From contig DATHRK010000073.1 of the NCBI GenBank assembly GCA_035465395.1, positions 1-64,000 on the forward strand: a stretch of DNA of 64,000 nucleotides, in the 5' to 3' direction. Under the pieces are notes generated by a model. The model was not told where the DNA came from, ran no database searches, and worked only from the letters and a program-made list of their open reading frames with translations. Position numbers and translations under genes: made by a program. Of this stretch, positions 34,672-43,850 are shown one piece after another; position 1 is the first letter of the stretch, and every line of letters begins with the position of its first letter. The stretch comes from DATHRK01 sp035465395. GTDB lineage: Bacteria > Gemmatimonadota > Gemmatimonadetes > Longimicrobiales > RSA9.

Positions 34672-35660
34672 AGAAGCCTCAGCCGATGGCCGAGATCGCG
34701 GCCACGGGACGCTATCTGCCGGAGCGCGTCCTGACCAACGCGGATCTCGAGAGCATGGTCGACACGACCGACGAGTGGATCCGCGAGCGGACCGGCATCA
34801 CGGAGCGTCGCATCGCCGACGACGACGTCGGCGCCGCCGAGATGGGCGCGCGCGCCGCGCGCGCTGCGATGGCCAAGGCCGGCGTCGATGCGGGGGAGAT
34901 CGACCTCATCCTGCTGACCACGGCCACGCCCGACCGGCTGCTGCCGTCCACCGCGTGCGACATGCAGGCGCTCCTGGGCGCCGAGAACGCCGCGGCGATG
35001 GATCTGGGGGCGGCGTGCACCGGATTCATGTACGCGCTGACGCTCGCCGAGTCGCAGGTCGCCACGGGCCGCGCCGACCTGGCGCTGGTCGTGTCCACCG
35101 AGAAGATGTCGGCCATCGTCGACTGGAACGACCGCGCCACGTGCGTGCTCTTCGGTGACGGAGCGGGCGCGGCGCTGGTGCGGCGCTCGGAGAACGGCCG
35201 CGGCATCCTGTCGACCTTCAACCGTTCCGACGGCCGCCTCGCCGACCTGCTGTTCCGGCCCGGCGGAGGCGCCGTCCAGCCGTTCGACGCTGCGGTCCTG
35301 GCCAGCGGGGACCACCTGCTCAAGATGGCCGGCCGCGAGGTGTTCAAGAACGCCGTGCGGTCGATGGCCGAGGCCGCGAACCAGGCGCTGATGCGCGCCG
35401 GGATCACCGGCAAGGACGTCAAGCTGATGATCCCGCACCAGGCCAACATCCGCATCATCGAAGCGACCGCGCGCTACGCCGACATCCCGATGGAGAAGGT
35501 CTACGTGAATGTGGACCGGTACGGGAACATGAGTTCGGCGACCGTGCCCGTGGCGCTGGACGAGGCCGCCGAGCAGGGGCTCATCGAAGAGGGCGACTAC
35601 GTCCTGCTCGTCGCCTTCGGGGCGGGCTTCACCTGGGGCGCGTCGGTGATCCGGTGGTAG
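34668..35660 (+). CDS. fabH: 3-Oxoacyl-ACP synthase III
   Basis: 330 residues. FabH condenses an acyl-CoA primer with malonyl-ACP to start fatty acid synthesis. The catalytic triad is complete: Cys117 in AACTGF, His257 in IPHQAN and Asn287 in DRYGNMS. ATG 34668 overlaps plsX, and the last 7 bases overlap fabD. Primer preference (acetyl or branched) is not readable here. Confidence 0.96.
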   Translation: MKKPQPMAEIAATGRYLPERVLTNADLESMVDTTDEWIRERTGITERRIADDDVGAAEMGARAARAAMAKAGVDAGEIDLILLTTATPDRLLPSTACDMQALLGAENAAAMDLGAACTGFMYALTLAESQVATGRADLALVVSTEKMSAIVDWNDRATCVLFGDGAGAALVRRSENGRGILSTFNRSDGRLADLLFRPGGGAVQPFDAAVLASGDHLLKMAGREVFKNAVRSMAEAANQALMRAGITGKDVKLMIPHQANIRIIEATARYADIPMEKVYVNVDRYGNMSSATVPVALDEAAEQGLIEEGDYVLLVAFGAGFTWGASVIRW

Positions 35661-36586
35661 CGCTCCTCTTCCCGGGGCAGGGCTCGCAGTTCGTCGGCAT
35701 GGGCGCGGACCTGGCGGACGCCTATCCCGCCGCCCGCCACGCCTTCGAGGAGGCCGATGACGCGCTGGGCACCGCGCTCTCGCGCGTGATGTGGGAGGGC
35801 CCGGAGGAGGAGCTCACGGCGACCCTCAACGCGCAGCCCGCGATCCTGGCGCACTCGGTGGCGGCCTACCGCGTGCTCGAGCCCGCGATCGGGGAGGTGT
35901 CTTTCGCGGCCGGCCACTCCCTGGGCGAGTTCAGCGCGCACGTGGCCGCCGGCACGATCGGCTTCGCCGATGCGCTGCGCCTCGTGCGGCGTCGCGGGGA
36001 GGCCATGTACGACGCTGGCCTGGAGCGCCCGGGCACGATGGCCGCCGTTATCGGCTTGGACGACGAAGCGGTGGCGGCGGTCTGCGCGGAGGTGGGGGCG
36101 ACGTGGGGGGTGGTGGTCGCCGCCAACTACAACGCCCCCGGCCAGGTCGTGATCAGCGGCGAGGTCGGCGCGGTCGACGCGGCGCGCGAGGCGCTGACCG
36201 ACGCGGGGGCGCGCCGCGCCCTGCCGCTCAACGTGTCGGGCGCCTTCCACAGCCCGCTGATGGAGCCCGCGGCAGCGGTCCTCGAGGCGGCGCTGGAGGA
36301 AGTCGCGTTCGCCGACCCCGCGTTTCCCGTCATCTCGAACGTGACCGCGCAGCCCGTCGCCGAGTCGGCGGCGGCCAAGCGCCTGCTCGTCGAGCAGCTC
36401 ACGAGTCCGGTGCGCTGGGTGGCGGGCATCCAGACCCTCCGCTCGGCCGGCGTCGGCCGCTTCCTGGAGATCGGCCCGGGCAACGTGCTCACCGGCCTGC
36501 TTCGCCGCATCGACCGCGACGCCGAAGGCTCCGCGCTGGGAACGGCGGCCGCGGCGCGCGAGGCGCTGGCGTCTGCCTCGGCCTGA
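35654..36586 (+). CDS. fabD: Malonyl-CoA:ACP transacylase
   Basis: 310 residues from GTG 35654. It loads malonate onto ACP. The nucleophile Ser89 is in GHSLGE, His199 in GAFHSP, and the start 'ALLFPGQGSQFVGMG' is canonical. It overlaps fabH by 7 bases and is 13 bases from fabG. Confidence 0.96.
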   Translation: MVALLFPGQGSQFVGMGADLADAYPAARHAFEEADDALGTALSRVMWEGPEEELTATLNAQPAILAHSVAAYRVLEPAIGEVSFAAGHSLGEFSAHVAAGTIGFADALRLVRRRGEAMYDAGLERPGTMAAVIGLDDEAVAAVCAEVGATWGVVVAANYNAPGQVVISGEVGAVDAAREALTDAGARRALPLNVSGAFHSPLMEPAAAVLEAALEEVAFADPAFPVISNVTAQPVAESAAAKRLLVEQLTSPVRWVAGIQTLRSAGVGRFLEIGPGNVLTGLLRRIDRDAEGSALGTAAAAREALASASA

Positions 36587-36599
36587 CGTGGGGTACGTC

Positions 36600-37334
36600 A
36601 TGGAGCTGAGCGGCAAGGTCGCGATCGTGACGGGAGGCAGCCGCGGGATCGGCGCGGAGATCGCCGCCGAACTCGCGCGCGCCGGCGCCGCCGTGGCGGT
36701 CGTAGGCCGCGGGCGCGAGAGCGCCGAGGCCGCCGCGGGCGCGCTGCCCGGGTCGGGCCACGGCGGGTTCGCGTGCGACGTGGCCGACGCGGCGGCGGTC
36801 GCGCAGCTGATGACCGACGTGGAGGCACGCCTCGGCCCGCCCTACGCGCTCGTGAACAACGCCGGCGTGACCGCCGACAACCTCCTGCTGCGCCTCAAGG
36901 ACGAGGACTGGGACCGCGTGCTGGACACGAACCTGCGCGGGGCGTTCAACACCACCCGCGCGGCGGCCAAGGGCATGATGCGCCGGCGCGAGGGGCGCAT
37001 CGTGAACATCACGAGCGTGGTGGGGTTGACGGGCAACAAGGGGCAGGCCAACTATGCCGCGTCCAAGGCCGGGCTGATCGGCCTGACCAAATCGGTCGCC
37101 CAGGAACTGGCATCCCGCAACATCCTCTGCAACGCCATAGCGCCCGGCTACATCGATACCGAGATGACCGCGGAGCTGCCGGAGGCGGTGCAGGAGGAGC
37201 TGGCGAGCCGCATCCCCCTGGGCCGCCTGGGCTCGGCGGCGGACGTGGCGCCGGTCGTCCGCTTTCTCGCGGGCCCCGGCGCCGCCTACATCACGGGTCA
37301 GGTGCTCGTGGTGGACGGCGGCATGGTGATGTAG
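36600..37334 (+). CDS. fabG: 3-Oxoacyl-ACP reductase
   Basis: 244 residues, a short-chain dehydrogenase that reduces 3-oxoacyl-ACP with NADPH. The cofactor motif TGGSRGIG is at 11-18, NNAG at 86-89, and the active site is Ser139, Tyr152 and Lys156 (YAASK). ATG 36600 is chosen over GTG 36588 for its better spacing to a GTGGGG ribosome site and its standard family start. Confidence 0.95.
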   Translation: MELSGKVAIVTGGSRGIGAEIAAELARAGAAVAVVGRGRESAEAAAGALPGSGHGGFACDVADAAAVAQLMTDVEARLGPPYALVNNAGVTADNLLLRLKDEDWDRVLDTNLRGAFNTTRAAAKGMMRRREGRIVNITSVVGLTGNKGQANYAASKAGLIGLTKSVAQELASRNILCNAIAPGYIDTEMTAELPEAVQEELASRIPLGRLGSAADVAPVVRFLAGPGAAYITGQVLVVDGGMVM

Positions 37335-37377
37335 CGAGCGGAACGACGGACCAACCGGATCACGAAAGAGGAACGAG

Positions 37378-37620
37378 ATGGCGGACGGCACGGACGCACG
37401 GATCAAAGAGATCATCGTCAACGAGCTGGGCGTGGAGCCCGAGAAGGTCACCGAGGACGCTTCGTTCGTGGAGGACCTGGGCGCCGACTCGCTCGACATC
37501 GTCGAGCTCGTGATGGCGTTCGAGGAAGAGTTCGGCGTCGACATTCCGGACGAGGAGGCCGAGAAGCTCCAGACCGTCGGCGACGCGATCAACTACCTGA
37601 ACGAGCACCAGGACGGCTAG
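37378..37620 (+). CDS. acpP: Acyl carrier protein
   Basis: 80 residues, acidic, with the phosphopantetheine serine Ser38 in 'LGADSLDIVEL'. It carries growing acyl chains for FabD/F/G/H and for lipid synthesis, including lipid A. A strong ribosome site (AAAGAGGAACGAG) precedes ATG 37378, fitting high expression. Confidence 0.97.
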   Translation: MADGTDARIKEIIVNELGVEPEKVTEDASFVEDLGADSLDIVELVMAFEEEFGVDIPDEEAEKLQTVGDAINYLNEHQDG

Positions 37621-37651
37621 AGGCGAGCGGGCCGGCACCGGTACGGCGAAC

Positions 37652-38908
37652 GTGGCCGAGCGGAAGCGGGTGGTCGTCACCGGCCTGGGGCTGGTGACGT
37701 CGATCGGCAACACCGTCGAGGACACCTGGACGGCACTGCGCGAGGGACGGAGCGGCGGCGCCCCCATCACGCAATTCGACGCGCACGAGGAGTTCACCGT
37801 GCGCTTCGCGTGCGAGGTGAAGGACTTCGATCCGGGCGCCTACCTGGATCGCAAGGAGGTGCGCCGGACCGACCGCTTCGCCCAGTTCGCGATCGCGGCT
37901 TCCGACCAGGCGCTGGCGCAATCGGGGCTGCTCGAGGGGGAGGGCACCGACCGCGACCGGGTCGGGGTGATCATCGGTAGCGGCATCGGCGGGATCTCCA
38001 CGTTCGAGGATCAGGCCCGCACGATGTTCGAGCGCGGGCCCGGCCGCGTCAGCCCGTTCTTCATCCCCATGTTCATCCTCGACATCGCTTCCGGGCTGGT
38101 GTCGATGCGCCACGGCCTGCGCGGGCCGAACTACGCGACCGTGTCCGCCTGCGCCTCCAGCGCGCACGCGATCGGCGACGCCATGCGGGCGCTGCAGCGG
38201 GGCGAGGCGGACGCCATGATCGCGGGAGGGGCCGAGGCCACCGTCACGCCGATGACGATGGCGGGCTTCGCGTCCATGCACGCCCTGTCGACCCGGAACG
38301 AGTCGCCCGAGACCGCCTCCCGGCCGTTCGACGCCACGCGCGACGGCTTCGTTTTGGGAGAGGGCGCGGGGGTGCTCATCCTGGAGACGCTCGAGCACGC
38401 GCGCGCGCGCGGAGCGACCATCCTGGGCGAGATCCGCGGTTTCGGACAGACCGCCGACGCCCATCACCTGACGGCACCCGCTCCCGGCGGCGCCGGCGCG
38501 CAGCTGGCCATGCGGGCCGCGATCGAGGACGCCGGCATGGCGCCGTCCGACATCGACTACGTCAACGCCCACGGCACGTCGACCCCCGCGAACGACCTGA
38601 ACGAGACCCTCGCGATCAAGGCGGTATTCGGGGAGCAGGCGTACGAGATGGTCGTCGGGTCCACCAAGTCGATGACCGGACACACGCTCGGCGCGGCCGG
38701 CGGCGTCGAAGCAGTGATCTGCACGCTCGTGTGCGGAAGCGGGGTGATCCCTCCGACCATCAACTTCAGCGAGGCGGATCCGGAGTGCGACCTGGACTAC
38801 GCGCACGACGGCCTCCGCGAGCGCCCGGTACAGGCGGCCCTCAGCAATTCCTTCGGCTTCGGCGGGCACAACGCGTGCGTCGTCGTGCGGCGCTGGGACG
38901 GCGACTGA
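37652..38908 (+). CDS. fabF: 3-Oxoacyl-ACP synthase II
   Basis: 418 residues from GTG 37652. Elongating ketosynthase with the Cys-His-His triad: Cys167 in SACASSA, His307 in NAHGTST and His344 in TGHTLGAAGG. It ends the fatty acid cluster; an inverted repeat 3 bases after the stop may mark transcription end. Confidence 0.96.
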   Translation: MAERKRVVVTGLGLVTSIGNTVEDTWTALREGRSGGAPITQFDAHEEFTVRFACEVKDFDPGAYLDRKEVRRTDRFAQFAIAASDQALAQSGLLEGEGTDRDRVGVIIGSGIGGISTFEDQARTMFERGPGRVSPFFIPMFILDIASGLVSMRHGLRGPNYATVSACASSAHAIGDAMRALQRGEADAMIAGGAEATVTPMTMAGFASMHALSTRNESPETASRPFDATRDGFVLGEGAGVLILETLEHARARGATILGEIRGFGQTADAHHLTAPAPGGAGAQLAMRAAIEDAGMAPSDIDYVNAHGTSTPANDLNETLAIKAVFGEQAYEMVVGSTKSMTGHTLGAAGGVEAVICTLVCGSGVIPPTINFSEADPECDLDYAHDGLRERPVQAALSNSFGFGGHNACVVVRRWDGD

Positions 38909-38911
38909 CCT

Positions 38912-38936
38912 CTACGCGGCCCGTCGCCGCGCGTAG
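38912..38936 (+). terminator. Hairpin after fabF
   Basis: CTACGCG (38912-38918) and CGCGTAG (38930-38936) pair around an 11-base loop. It sits 3 bases after the fabF stop, the last gene of the fatty acid cluster. There is no U-run. A terminator role is suggested by position only. Confidence 0.4.
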
Positions 38937-39029
38937 CATGACCCCGAAGGCAATCCGCGCTCGTCCAACGCGCCGTGCGCCGCGTCGCCGGCGTCCCGTG
39001 TGCGGGCTGCGGGCGCCCCGGACGCACGC

Positions 39030-39641
39030 ATGAATCTCGACGCCGTCCTCCAACGCATCGCGGAGCTGCCCGCGGCGGCGACCTACGCCGTGCTCGCCGC
39101 GGGCTCCGCGTTGGAGAACGTCTTCCCCCCGGTTCCGGCCGACACCGTGGTGCTGTTCGGCGCCTTTCTGGCGGGGACCGGTCAGGCCAATCCCTGGATC
39201 GTGCTACTGGCCACGTGGGCGGCGAACGCCGCGGGGGCGATCGGGGTCTACTACGCCGCCCGCCGCTACGGGATCGCGCTTTTTCGCGATGGGCCGGGGC
39301 GGCACCTCCTCAACGAGAGCCAGCTGGACCGCATCGCTCTCTTCTACGAGCGCTGGGGGGCCAGCGCTCTCTTCGTCAGCCGTTTCCTGCCCGGCGTGCG
39401 CGCCCTGGTGCCGATCTTCGCGGGGGTCAGCGACCTGCGCTCGCGCTACGTGGTGGGGCCGCTGGCCGTCGCCTCGCTGGTGTGGTACGGGGCGATCGTG
39501 TGGGCTGGATCGAGCACGGGCGAGAACTTCGACGAGGTGCGCGCGTTCACCCACCGCTACGACGCCCCGCTGGCGTGGGCCGGCGGGCTCGTCCTGCTCG
39601 GGATCGTGATCTGGTGGCTGCGCACGCGACGCGCGGCGTGA
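39030..39641 (+). CDS. DedA family membrane protein
   Basis: 203 residues from ATG 39030, with several hydrophobic segments. DedA marks: 'ENVFPPVPADTVVLFGAFLA' near the start, 'FYERWGASALFVSRFLPGVRALVPIFAG' in two adjacent parts, and an amphipathic re-entrant region. DedA proteins act as lipid (including undecaprenyl phosphate) flippases or scramblases and affect membrane homeostasis. The gene is coupled to the downstream recombinase gene by a GTGA overlap. Confidence 0.88.
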   Translation: MNLDAVLQRIAELPAAATYAVLAAGSALENVFPPVPADTVVLFGAFLAGTGQANPWIVLLATWAANAAGAIGVYYAARRYGIALFRDGPGRHLLNESQLDRIALFYERWGASALFVSRFLPGVRALVPIFAGVSDLRSRYVVGPLAVASLVWYGAIVWAGSSTGENFDEVRAFTHRYDAPLAWAGGLVLLGIVIWWLRTRRAA

Positions 39642-40537
39642 GCGCTCCCGGCTCCTTCCGCGCGGGAGAGTTCGTGGACTACCTCCGACTCGAACGCGGG
39701 TTGTCCGAGCGCACGGTCGCGGCCTACGAGCGGGAGGTCGACCGGCTGGGCGGCTTCCTGGCGGGGCGGGGGAGGGCCGGGCCCGGCGACGCGACCCCGG
39801 AGGACCTGCGCCAGTTCGCGTACTGGCTGAAGGACGCGGGACTGGCGGGCAGCACCATCCGGCGGGCCCTCTCCGCGGTGAGGACGTACTACGCCTTCCT
39901 GATCGGCGAGGAGCTGGTGGAGGCCGATCCGACGGAGACCGTCGACGCTCCCCGCCCGGGGCGGCCCCTGCCGCACGTGCTCGGGCGCGACGACGTGACC
40001 CGCCTGCTGGAGGCCGGCGATGTGGCCGAGCGGCTCTACTGGCGCGACACGGCGCTGCTGGAGTTCGCCTACGCCTCCGGGGCGCGGGTCAGCGAGATCA
40101 TCGCGCTCGCCACGCGGGACGTGGACCTGGAGGAAGGCCTGGCCCGCGTGTTCGGCAAGGGCTCGAAAGAGCGCCTCGTGCCCGTCGGCGGCGCCGCGGA
40201 GCGGGCCATCCGCGTCTACCTGCGCGAGCTCCGGCCGCGGCTCGAAAAGGGCGCGGGCGAGGGTCGACTCTTCCTCAACGGACGGGGACGCCCGCTGAGC
40301 CGGATGGGCGTGTGGAAGATCCTGCGCCGGCGGGTCGAGGCGGCGGGCATCCGGAGCCACGTCAGCCCGCACACCCTGCGGCACTCCTTCGCGACGCATC
40401 TGCTGGAGGGAGGCGCCGACCTGGCCTCGGTGCAGGAGCTCCTCGGCCACGCCGACATCGCCACCACGCAGATCTACACGCACGTGGACCGCGCGCGGCT
40501 GCGGGACGTGCATCGCCGCTACCATCCCCGTGCCTGA
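39638..40537 (+). CDS. Tyrosine recombinase XerC/XerD
   Basis: 299 residues from GTG 39638. SAM-like N-terminal DNA-binding domain (about 8-95) and a catalytic domain with all active residues: Arg150, Lys174, His245, Arg248, His271 and the nucleophile Tyr280. Length and 'SPHTLRHSFATHLLEGGADL' match the housekeeping dif recombinases that resolve chromosome dimers rather than phage integrases. XerC and XerD cannot be told apart here. No dif-like site was recognised in the window. Confidence 0.92.
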   Translation: MSAPGSFRAGEFVDYLRLERGLSERTVAAYEREVDRLGGFLAGRGRAGPGDATPEDLRQFAYWLKDAGLAGSTIRRALSAVRTYYAFLIGEELVEADPTETVDAPRPGRPLPHVLGRDDVTRLLEAGDVAERLYWRDTALLEFAYASGARVSEIIALATRDVDLEEGLARVFGKGSKERLVPVGGAAERAIRVYLRELRPRLEKGAGEGRLFLNGRGRPLSRMGVWKILRRRVEAAGIRSHVSPHTLRHSFATHLLEGGADLASVQELLGHADIATTQIYTHVDRARLRDVHRRYHPRA

Positions 40538-40548
40538 CGCCGGGCGCC

Positions 40549-40570
40549 AGCGGGGGCGCGGGCTCCCGCT
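40549..40570 (+). terminator. Inverted repeat after the Xer gene
   Basis: AGCGGG and CCCGCT arms around a 10-base GC-rich loop, 11 bases after the recombinase stop and 70 bases before the next gene. No U-run; weak evidence. Confidence 0.3.
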
Positions 40571-40640
40571 CGGCGTGCCCGCGTGATAGCTTCGTGCCGA
40601 CCGCGCGAGCCGGCGGGCCGCCGCACCGGGGAAACACGGC

Positions 40641-41225
40641 GTGCTTCTTCTCATCGACAACTACGACTCGTTCACCTGGAACCTGTACCAGTACCTGAGC
40701 GAGCTCGGCGCCGAGACGGTCGTGCGGCGCAACGACGAGGTGGACGCGGACGCGATCGAGGCGATGGCCCCGGACCGGATCGTGATCTCGCCGGGACCGT
40801 GCACGCCCGCGGAGGCCGGCGTGAGCGTGGACTGTGTGCGGCGCTTCGGTCCGGAGGTCCCGCTTCTGGGGGTGTGCCTGGGTCACCAGGCGATCGCGGC
40901 GGCCTACGGAGGCAGCGTGGTCCGTGCGGAGCGGCCGATGCACGGCAAGGTGTCTCCGGTAGCGCACACGGGTGTCGACATCTTCGAGGGGCTGCCCAGC
41001 CCGATGGAAGCGACCCGCTACCATTCGCTGGTCGTGGCGCCCGCCGACTTGCCGGAGGAGCTGGAGGTGATCGCGTGGACGGGGGAGGACGGGTGGACGC
41101 ACGAAATCCAGGGTTTGCGGCACCGAAGCCATCCCGTGTGGGGGGTCCAGTTCCATCCCGAGTCGATCGCCAGCACGCACGGCAAGGATCTCATCGCCAA
41201 CTTCCTGCGCGTGAGCGCCTCGTGA
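40641..41225 (+). CDS. Anthranilate / aminodeoxychorismate synthase glutaminase subunit
   Basis: A 194-residue class I glutamine amidotransferase. The catalytic triad is Cys79 in GVCLGHQ with His172 and Glu174 in FHPES, and the start 'LLLIDNYDSFTWNLYQYL' is typical of TrpG/PabA. It releases ammonia for anthranilate (tryptophan) or aminodeoxychorismate (folate) synthesis; often one subunit serves both. No trpE or pabB is adjacent. GTG 40641 is the start. Confidence 0.9.
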   Translation: MLLLIDNYDSFTWNLYQYLSELGAETVVRRNDEVDADAIEAMAPDRIVISPGPCTPAEAGVSVDCVRRFGPEVPLLGVCLGHQAIAAAYGGSVVRAERPMHGKVSPVAHTGVDIFEGLPSPMEATRYHSLVVAPADLPEELEVIAWTGEDGWTHEIQGLRHRSHPVWGVQFHPESIASTHGKDLIANFLRVSAS

Positions 41226-42856
41226 GGGTCGCCGACAGCGCATCTCGGGCGACGTCGCGGCAGTCCGGCACGGGGCGGCCGGCGCGCTCACCCGCGCGCC
41301 GCCGGCTCCTGGCGGCCGCCCTGCTGGCGGCGGCCTGCGCCGCGCTGGCCCCGCCGGGGGCCGAGGCCCAGGTGCGCTTCCGCGGCGTGGGCGACCCGGA
41401 CCTGGACGCGATGCTGCTGCGCTTGATCGCCGACGGCGAGTACCGACTCGTGACATCCGATACGACCCTGGCGCTCGGCGACACGCTGCAGGGACCGGTG
41501 CTCGTGCTCCGTGCCCGCTTCTCCATCGCGGGACACGTGGAGGGAGAGCTGGTCGCGGTCGATGCCAACGTCTTCGTCCGACCCACGGGCTCGATCTCCG
41601 GGGACGCCTGGAACCTGGGCGGCGGCTACTACCCGTCCGACCAGGCGACCGTCGCCGGTCGCGTGCGCGACCACCCGCTCGCGCCCTACCGCGTGGAGCG
41701 GGACCGCGACCTCTACATCGTGCGGGGCTTCGCGCACGAGGCCGCCTTCATCCCGGACGGCCTCTACGGCCTCTCGCTCCCGACCTACGACCGCGTCGAC
41801 GGTCTCAGCGTGCCCGTGGGCGCGCGGTTCGTGCTGCCGCCGTGGGGCCGGGTTCGACCGACGATCGGCGGGCGCGTCGTCTACCGCTCCGAGCGCGGCG
41901 AATGGGACGGCGGCGGGTACCTGGACCTGGCCAGAGGCCGGGCGCGCCTGCGGCTGGGAGCGGAACGCGCGACCGCGACGCCGGACCGGTGGATCCGCGG
42001 CGACCTCGTCAACTCCGCGGCGTTCCTCTTCGCGGGAAACGACCTCCGGGACTACTACCGGTCCGACCGGGTCTACGCCCGCCTGGAGCTGCGGCGGGGC
42101 TCCGGAGACTGGGTCGTGACCCCCTTCCTGGAGGGGCAGCGGGAGGACGCCGGCCGGCTCCGCGCGGGCGACCCGTGGACCCTCTTCGAGCCCGACTCGG
42201 TCCGCCCCAACCGGGTAGTCGTGCCGGCCCCGGTGGTGAGCGGCATCATCGGAGTGGACGCCGCCTGGACGACCGAGCAGAGCCGCTTCGCGTTCGCGGC
42301 GGAGCTCGAGGTCGGCGCCCCGGCGGAGGAGGAGTCGAGCCCGCCGGTGTGCGAGCCGCCCTTCGCGTGCCCGCTGGCGACCGCGGGCGCCGTCGACGCG
42401 CTGGGGCTCCTGTTCGGGGACGCCGACACCTTCACGCGGGTCACCGTGGACGGCGAGTGGGAATCCCCCGCGCTGGCCGACCACACGCTGCGCGCGGGCT
42501 GGCACCTGCAAACGCCGATCGGCGGCGACGCCCTCCCGCTGAGGCGCTGGAGCCACGTCGGCGGACCGGCCACGATCCCCACCCTCGGCGACGCGGAGCG
42601 CCAGGGGGACCGGGTCGTCCTGGTGCGCACCGGATACGGTGTCCCCGTGCCCCTCGCGATCCCGATCCTGGGCCCGCCCGAGGTGGAGCTGGTCCACGTC
42701 TTCGGGGGCGCCTGGTCGCTCGGCGGAGACGACAGCCTCGACCAGAACCTCGGCTTGCGACTGCGCTTCTCGCTGGGCTGGGTGCGGGTCATGACCGATC
42801 CCACCGACTTCGGCGAGGACGTGGTCTTCGACTTCGGGATCAGCACGGCCTTCTAG
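41222..42856 (+). CDS. Predicted outer membrane barrel protein with bactofilin-like N-terminal segment
   Basis: 544 residues from GTG 41222, overlapping the glutaminase stop. A long basic lead is followed by the signal core 'RRLLAAALLAAACAALAP' and the cleavage site AEAQ. Residues about 80-135 show bactofilin-like short beta turns ('IAGHVEGELVAVDANVFV'). The rest alternates hydrophobic and polar residues in beta-strand style and ends 'DVVFDFGISTAF' with a terminal Phe, as outer membrane barrels do. No family is recognised with certainty. A hairpin follows. Confidence 0.6.
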   Translation: MRVADSASRATSRQSGTGRPARSPARRRLLAAALLAAACAALAPPGAEAQVRFRGVGDPDLDAMLLRLIADGEYRLVTSDTTLALGDTLQGPVLVLRARFSIAGHVEGELVAVDANVFVRPTGSISGDAWNLGGGYYPSDQATVAGRVRDHPLAPYRVERDRDLYIVRGFAHEAAFIPDGLYGLSLPTYDRVDGLSVPVGARFVLPPWGRVRPTIGGRVVYRSERGEWDGGGYLDLARGRARLRLGAERATATPDRWIRGDLVNSAAFLFAGNDLRDYYRSDRVYARLELRRGSGDWVVTPFLEGQREDAGRLRAGDPWTLFEPDSVRPNRVVVPAPVVSGIIGVDAAWTTEQSRFAFAAELEVGAPAEEESSPPVCEPPFACPLATAGAVDALGLLFGDADTFTRVTVDGEWESPALADHTLRAGWHLQTPIGGDALPLRRWSHVGGPATIPTLGDAERQGDRVVLVRTGYGVPVPLAIPILGPPEVELVHVFGGAWSLGGDDSLDQNLGLRLRFSLGWVRVMTDPTDFGEDVVFDFGISTAF

Positions 42857-42867
42857 AGGGCCGGCCG

Positions 42868-42884
42868 GGAGGCAAGGGGCCTCC
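42868..42884 (+). terminator. Hairpin after the barrel-protein gene
   Basis: GGAGGC and GCCTCC arms with an AAGGG loop, 11 bases after the stop at 42856. A perfect 12-base palindrome, GCGGGATCCCGC, lies at 42892-42903. No U-run. The remaining 140 bases before kdsB contain no recognised gene and probably hold the promoter of the KDO/Lpt operon. Confidence 0.4.
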
Positions 42885-43045
42885 ACGTCCGGCGGGATCC
42901 CGCGTCGGGCGCGCTCCGTCGTTCTGCTTGTCCGCCGCGACCTGCCTAGATACCTTTCGGGCGTGAATTTTGCATGGCGGCGCGCCCCTTTTCGGCGCCC
43001 GGAAGGAGGATCCGACCCTCGCGGTAGGCCTCCCGGCCGGTCCAC

Positions 43046-43798
43046 GTGAAGGTGCTCGCCGTGATCCCCGCGCGGCTGGCTTCGCGGCGTCTGCCGCGCA
43101 AGCCGCTAGCCGACCTGGGCGGGACATCGCTGGTCGTCCGGGTCTGGGAACGTGTCTCCGCGCTGGGCGTCGTTGATGCCGTGGCGGTCGCCACGGACAG
43201 CGACGAGATCGCCGCCGTCTGCAGGGCCGCGGGCGCGGCGATCGTCATGACGGACGAGACGCTGGAATCGGGCACGCACCGCGTCGCGCAGGCGGTGGCA
43301 CGGGGTGGCCTGGAGGCCGGGGTCGTGGTGAACGTCCAGGGAGACGAGCCGTTCGTCGCGGCGGACGCTGTGCGGGTCGCCGTGGAGGAGGTTCGGGCGG
43401 GGTGGGATGTGGGGACGGTGGCGACGCCGGTCCGGACGGCAGCAGCCTGGCGCGACCCCGCCGTGGTCAAGGTGGTGCGGGGCGAGCACGGCCGGGCGCT
43501 CTACTTCTCCCGCTCCCCCATACCCCATTCGCGAGACGGCGGGCCGACCGCGGAAGCGCTCGGCGAGGGCGACTTCCTGCGGCACGTAGGGGTATACGCG
43601 TACACGCCGGAGGCGCTCGCCCGCTGGGCCGCGCTGCCGGCCGCGCCGCTCGAGCGCATCGAACAGCTCGAGCAGCTTCGGCCGCTGGCCGCGGGGATGG
43701 GCATCGGCGTCGGCGTGGTGCCCGACGCCGCGCGCGGGGTAGATACCCCCGAGGACCTGGAAGCCGCACGGAGTCGGTGGGCGGCGGAACGAGGGTGA
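43046..43798 (+). CDS. kdsB: CMP-KDO synthetase
   Basis: 250 residues from GTG 43046. KdsB activates KDO as CMP-KDO for lipid A core assembly. Signatures: 'VLAVIPARLASRRLPRKPL' start, 'VVVNVQGDEPFV', 'ALYFSRSPIPHSRDG' and 'RHVGVYAYTPEAL'. It is the first gene of a superoperon with pyrG (CTP supply), kdsA, kdsC, kdsD and lptCAB. Confidence 0.95.
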   Translation: MKVLAVIPARLASRRLPRKPLADLGGTSLVVRVWERVSALGVVDAVAVATDSDEIAAVCRAAGAAIVMTDETLESGTHRVAQAVARGGLEAGVVVNVQGDEPFVAADAVRVAVEEVRAGWDVGTVATPVRTAAAWRDPAVVKVVRGEHGRALYFSRSPIPHSRDGGPTAEALGEGDFLRHVGVYAYTPEALARWAALPAAPLERIEQLEQLRPLAAGMGIGVGVVPDAARGVDTPEDLEAARSRWAAERG

Positions 43799-43850
43799 GA
43801 GCCGGCGTGCGCGCCGGAGCAGCCACCATACGAGCGAGGAGGGGCAGGGC

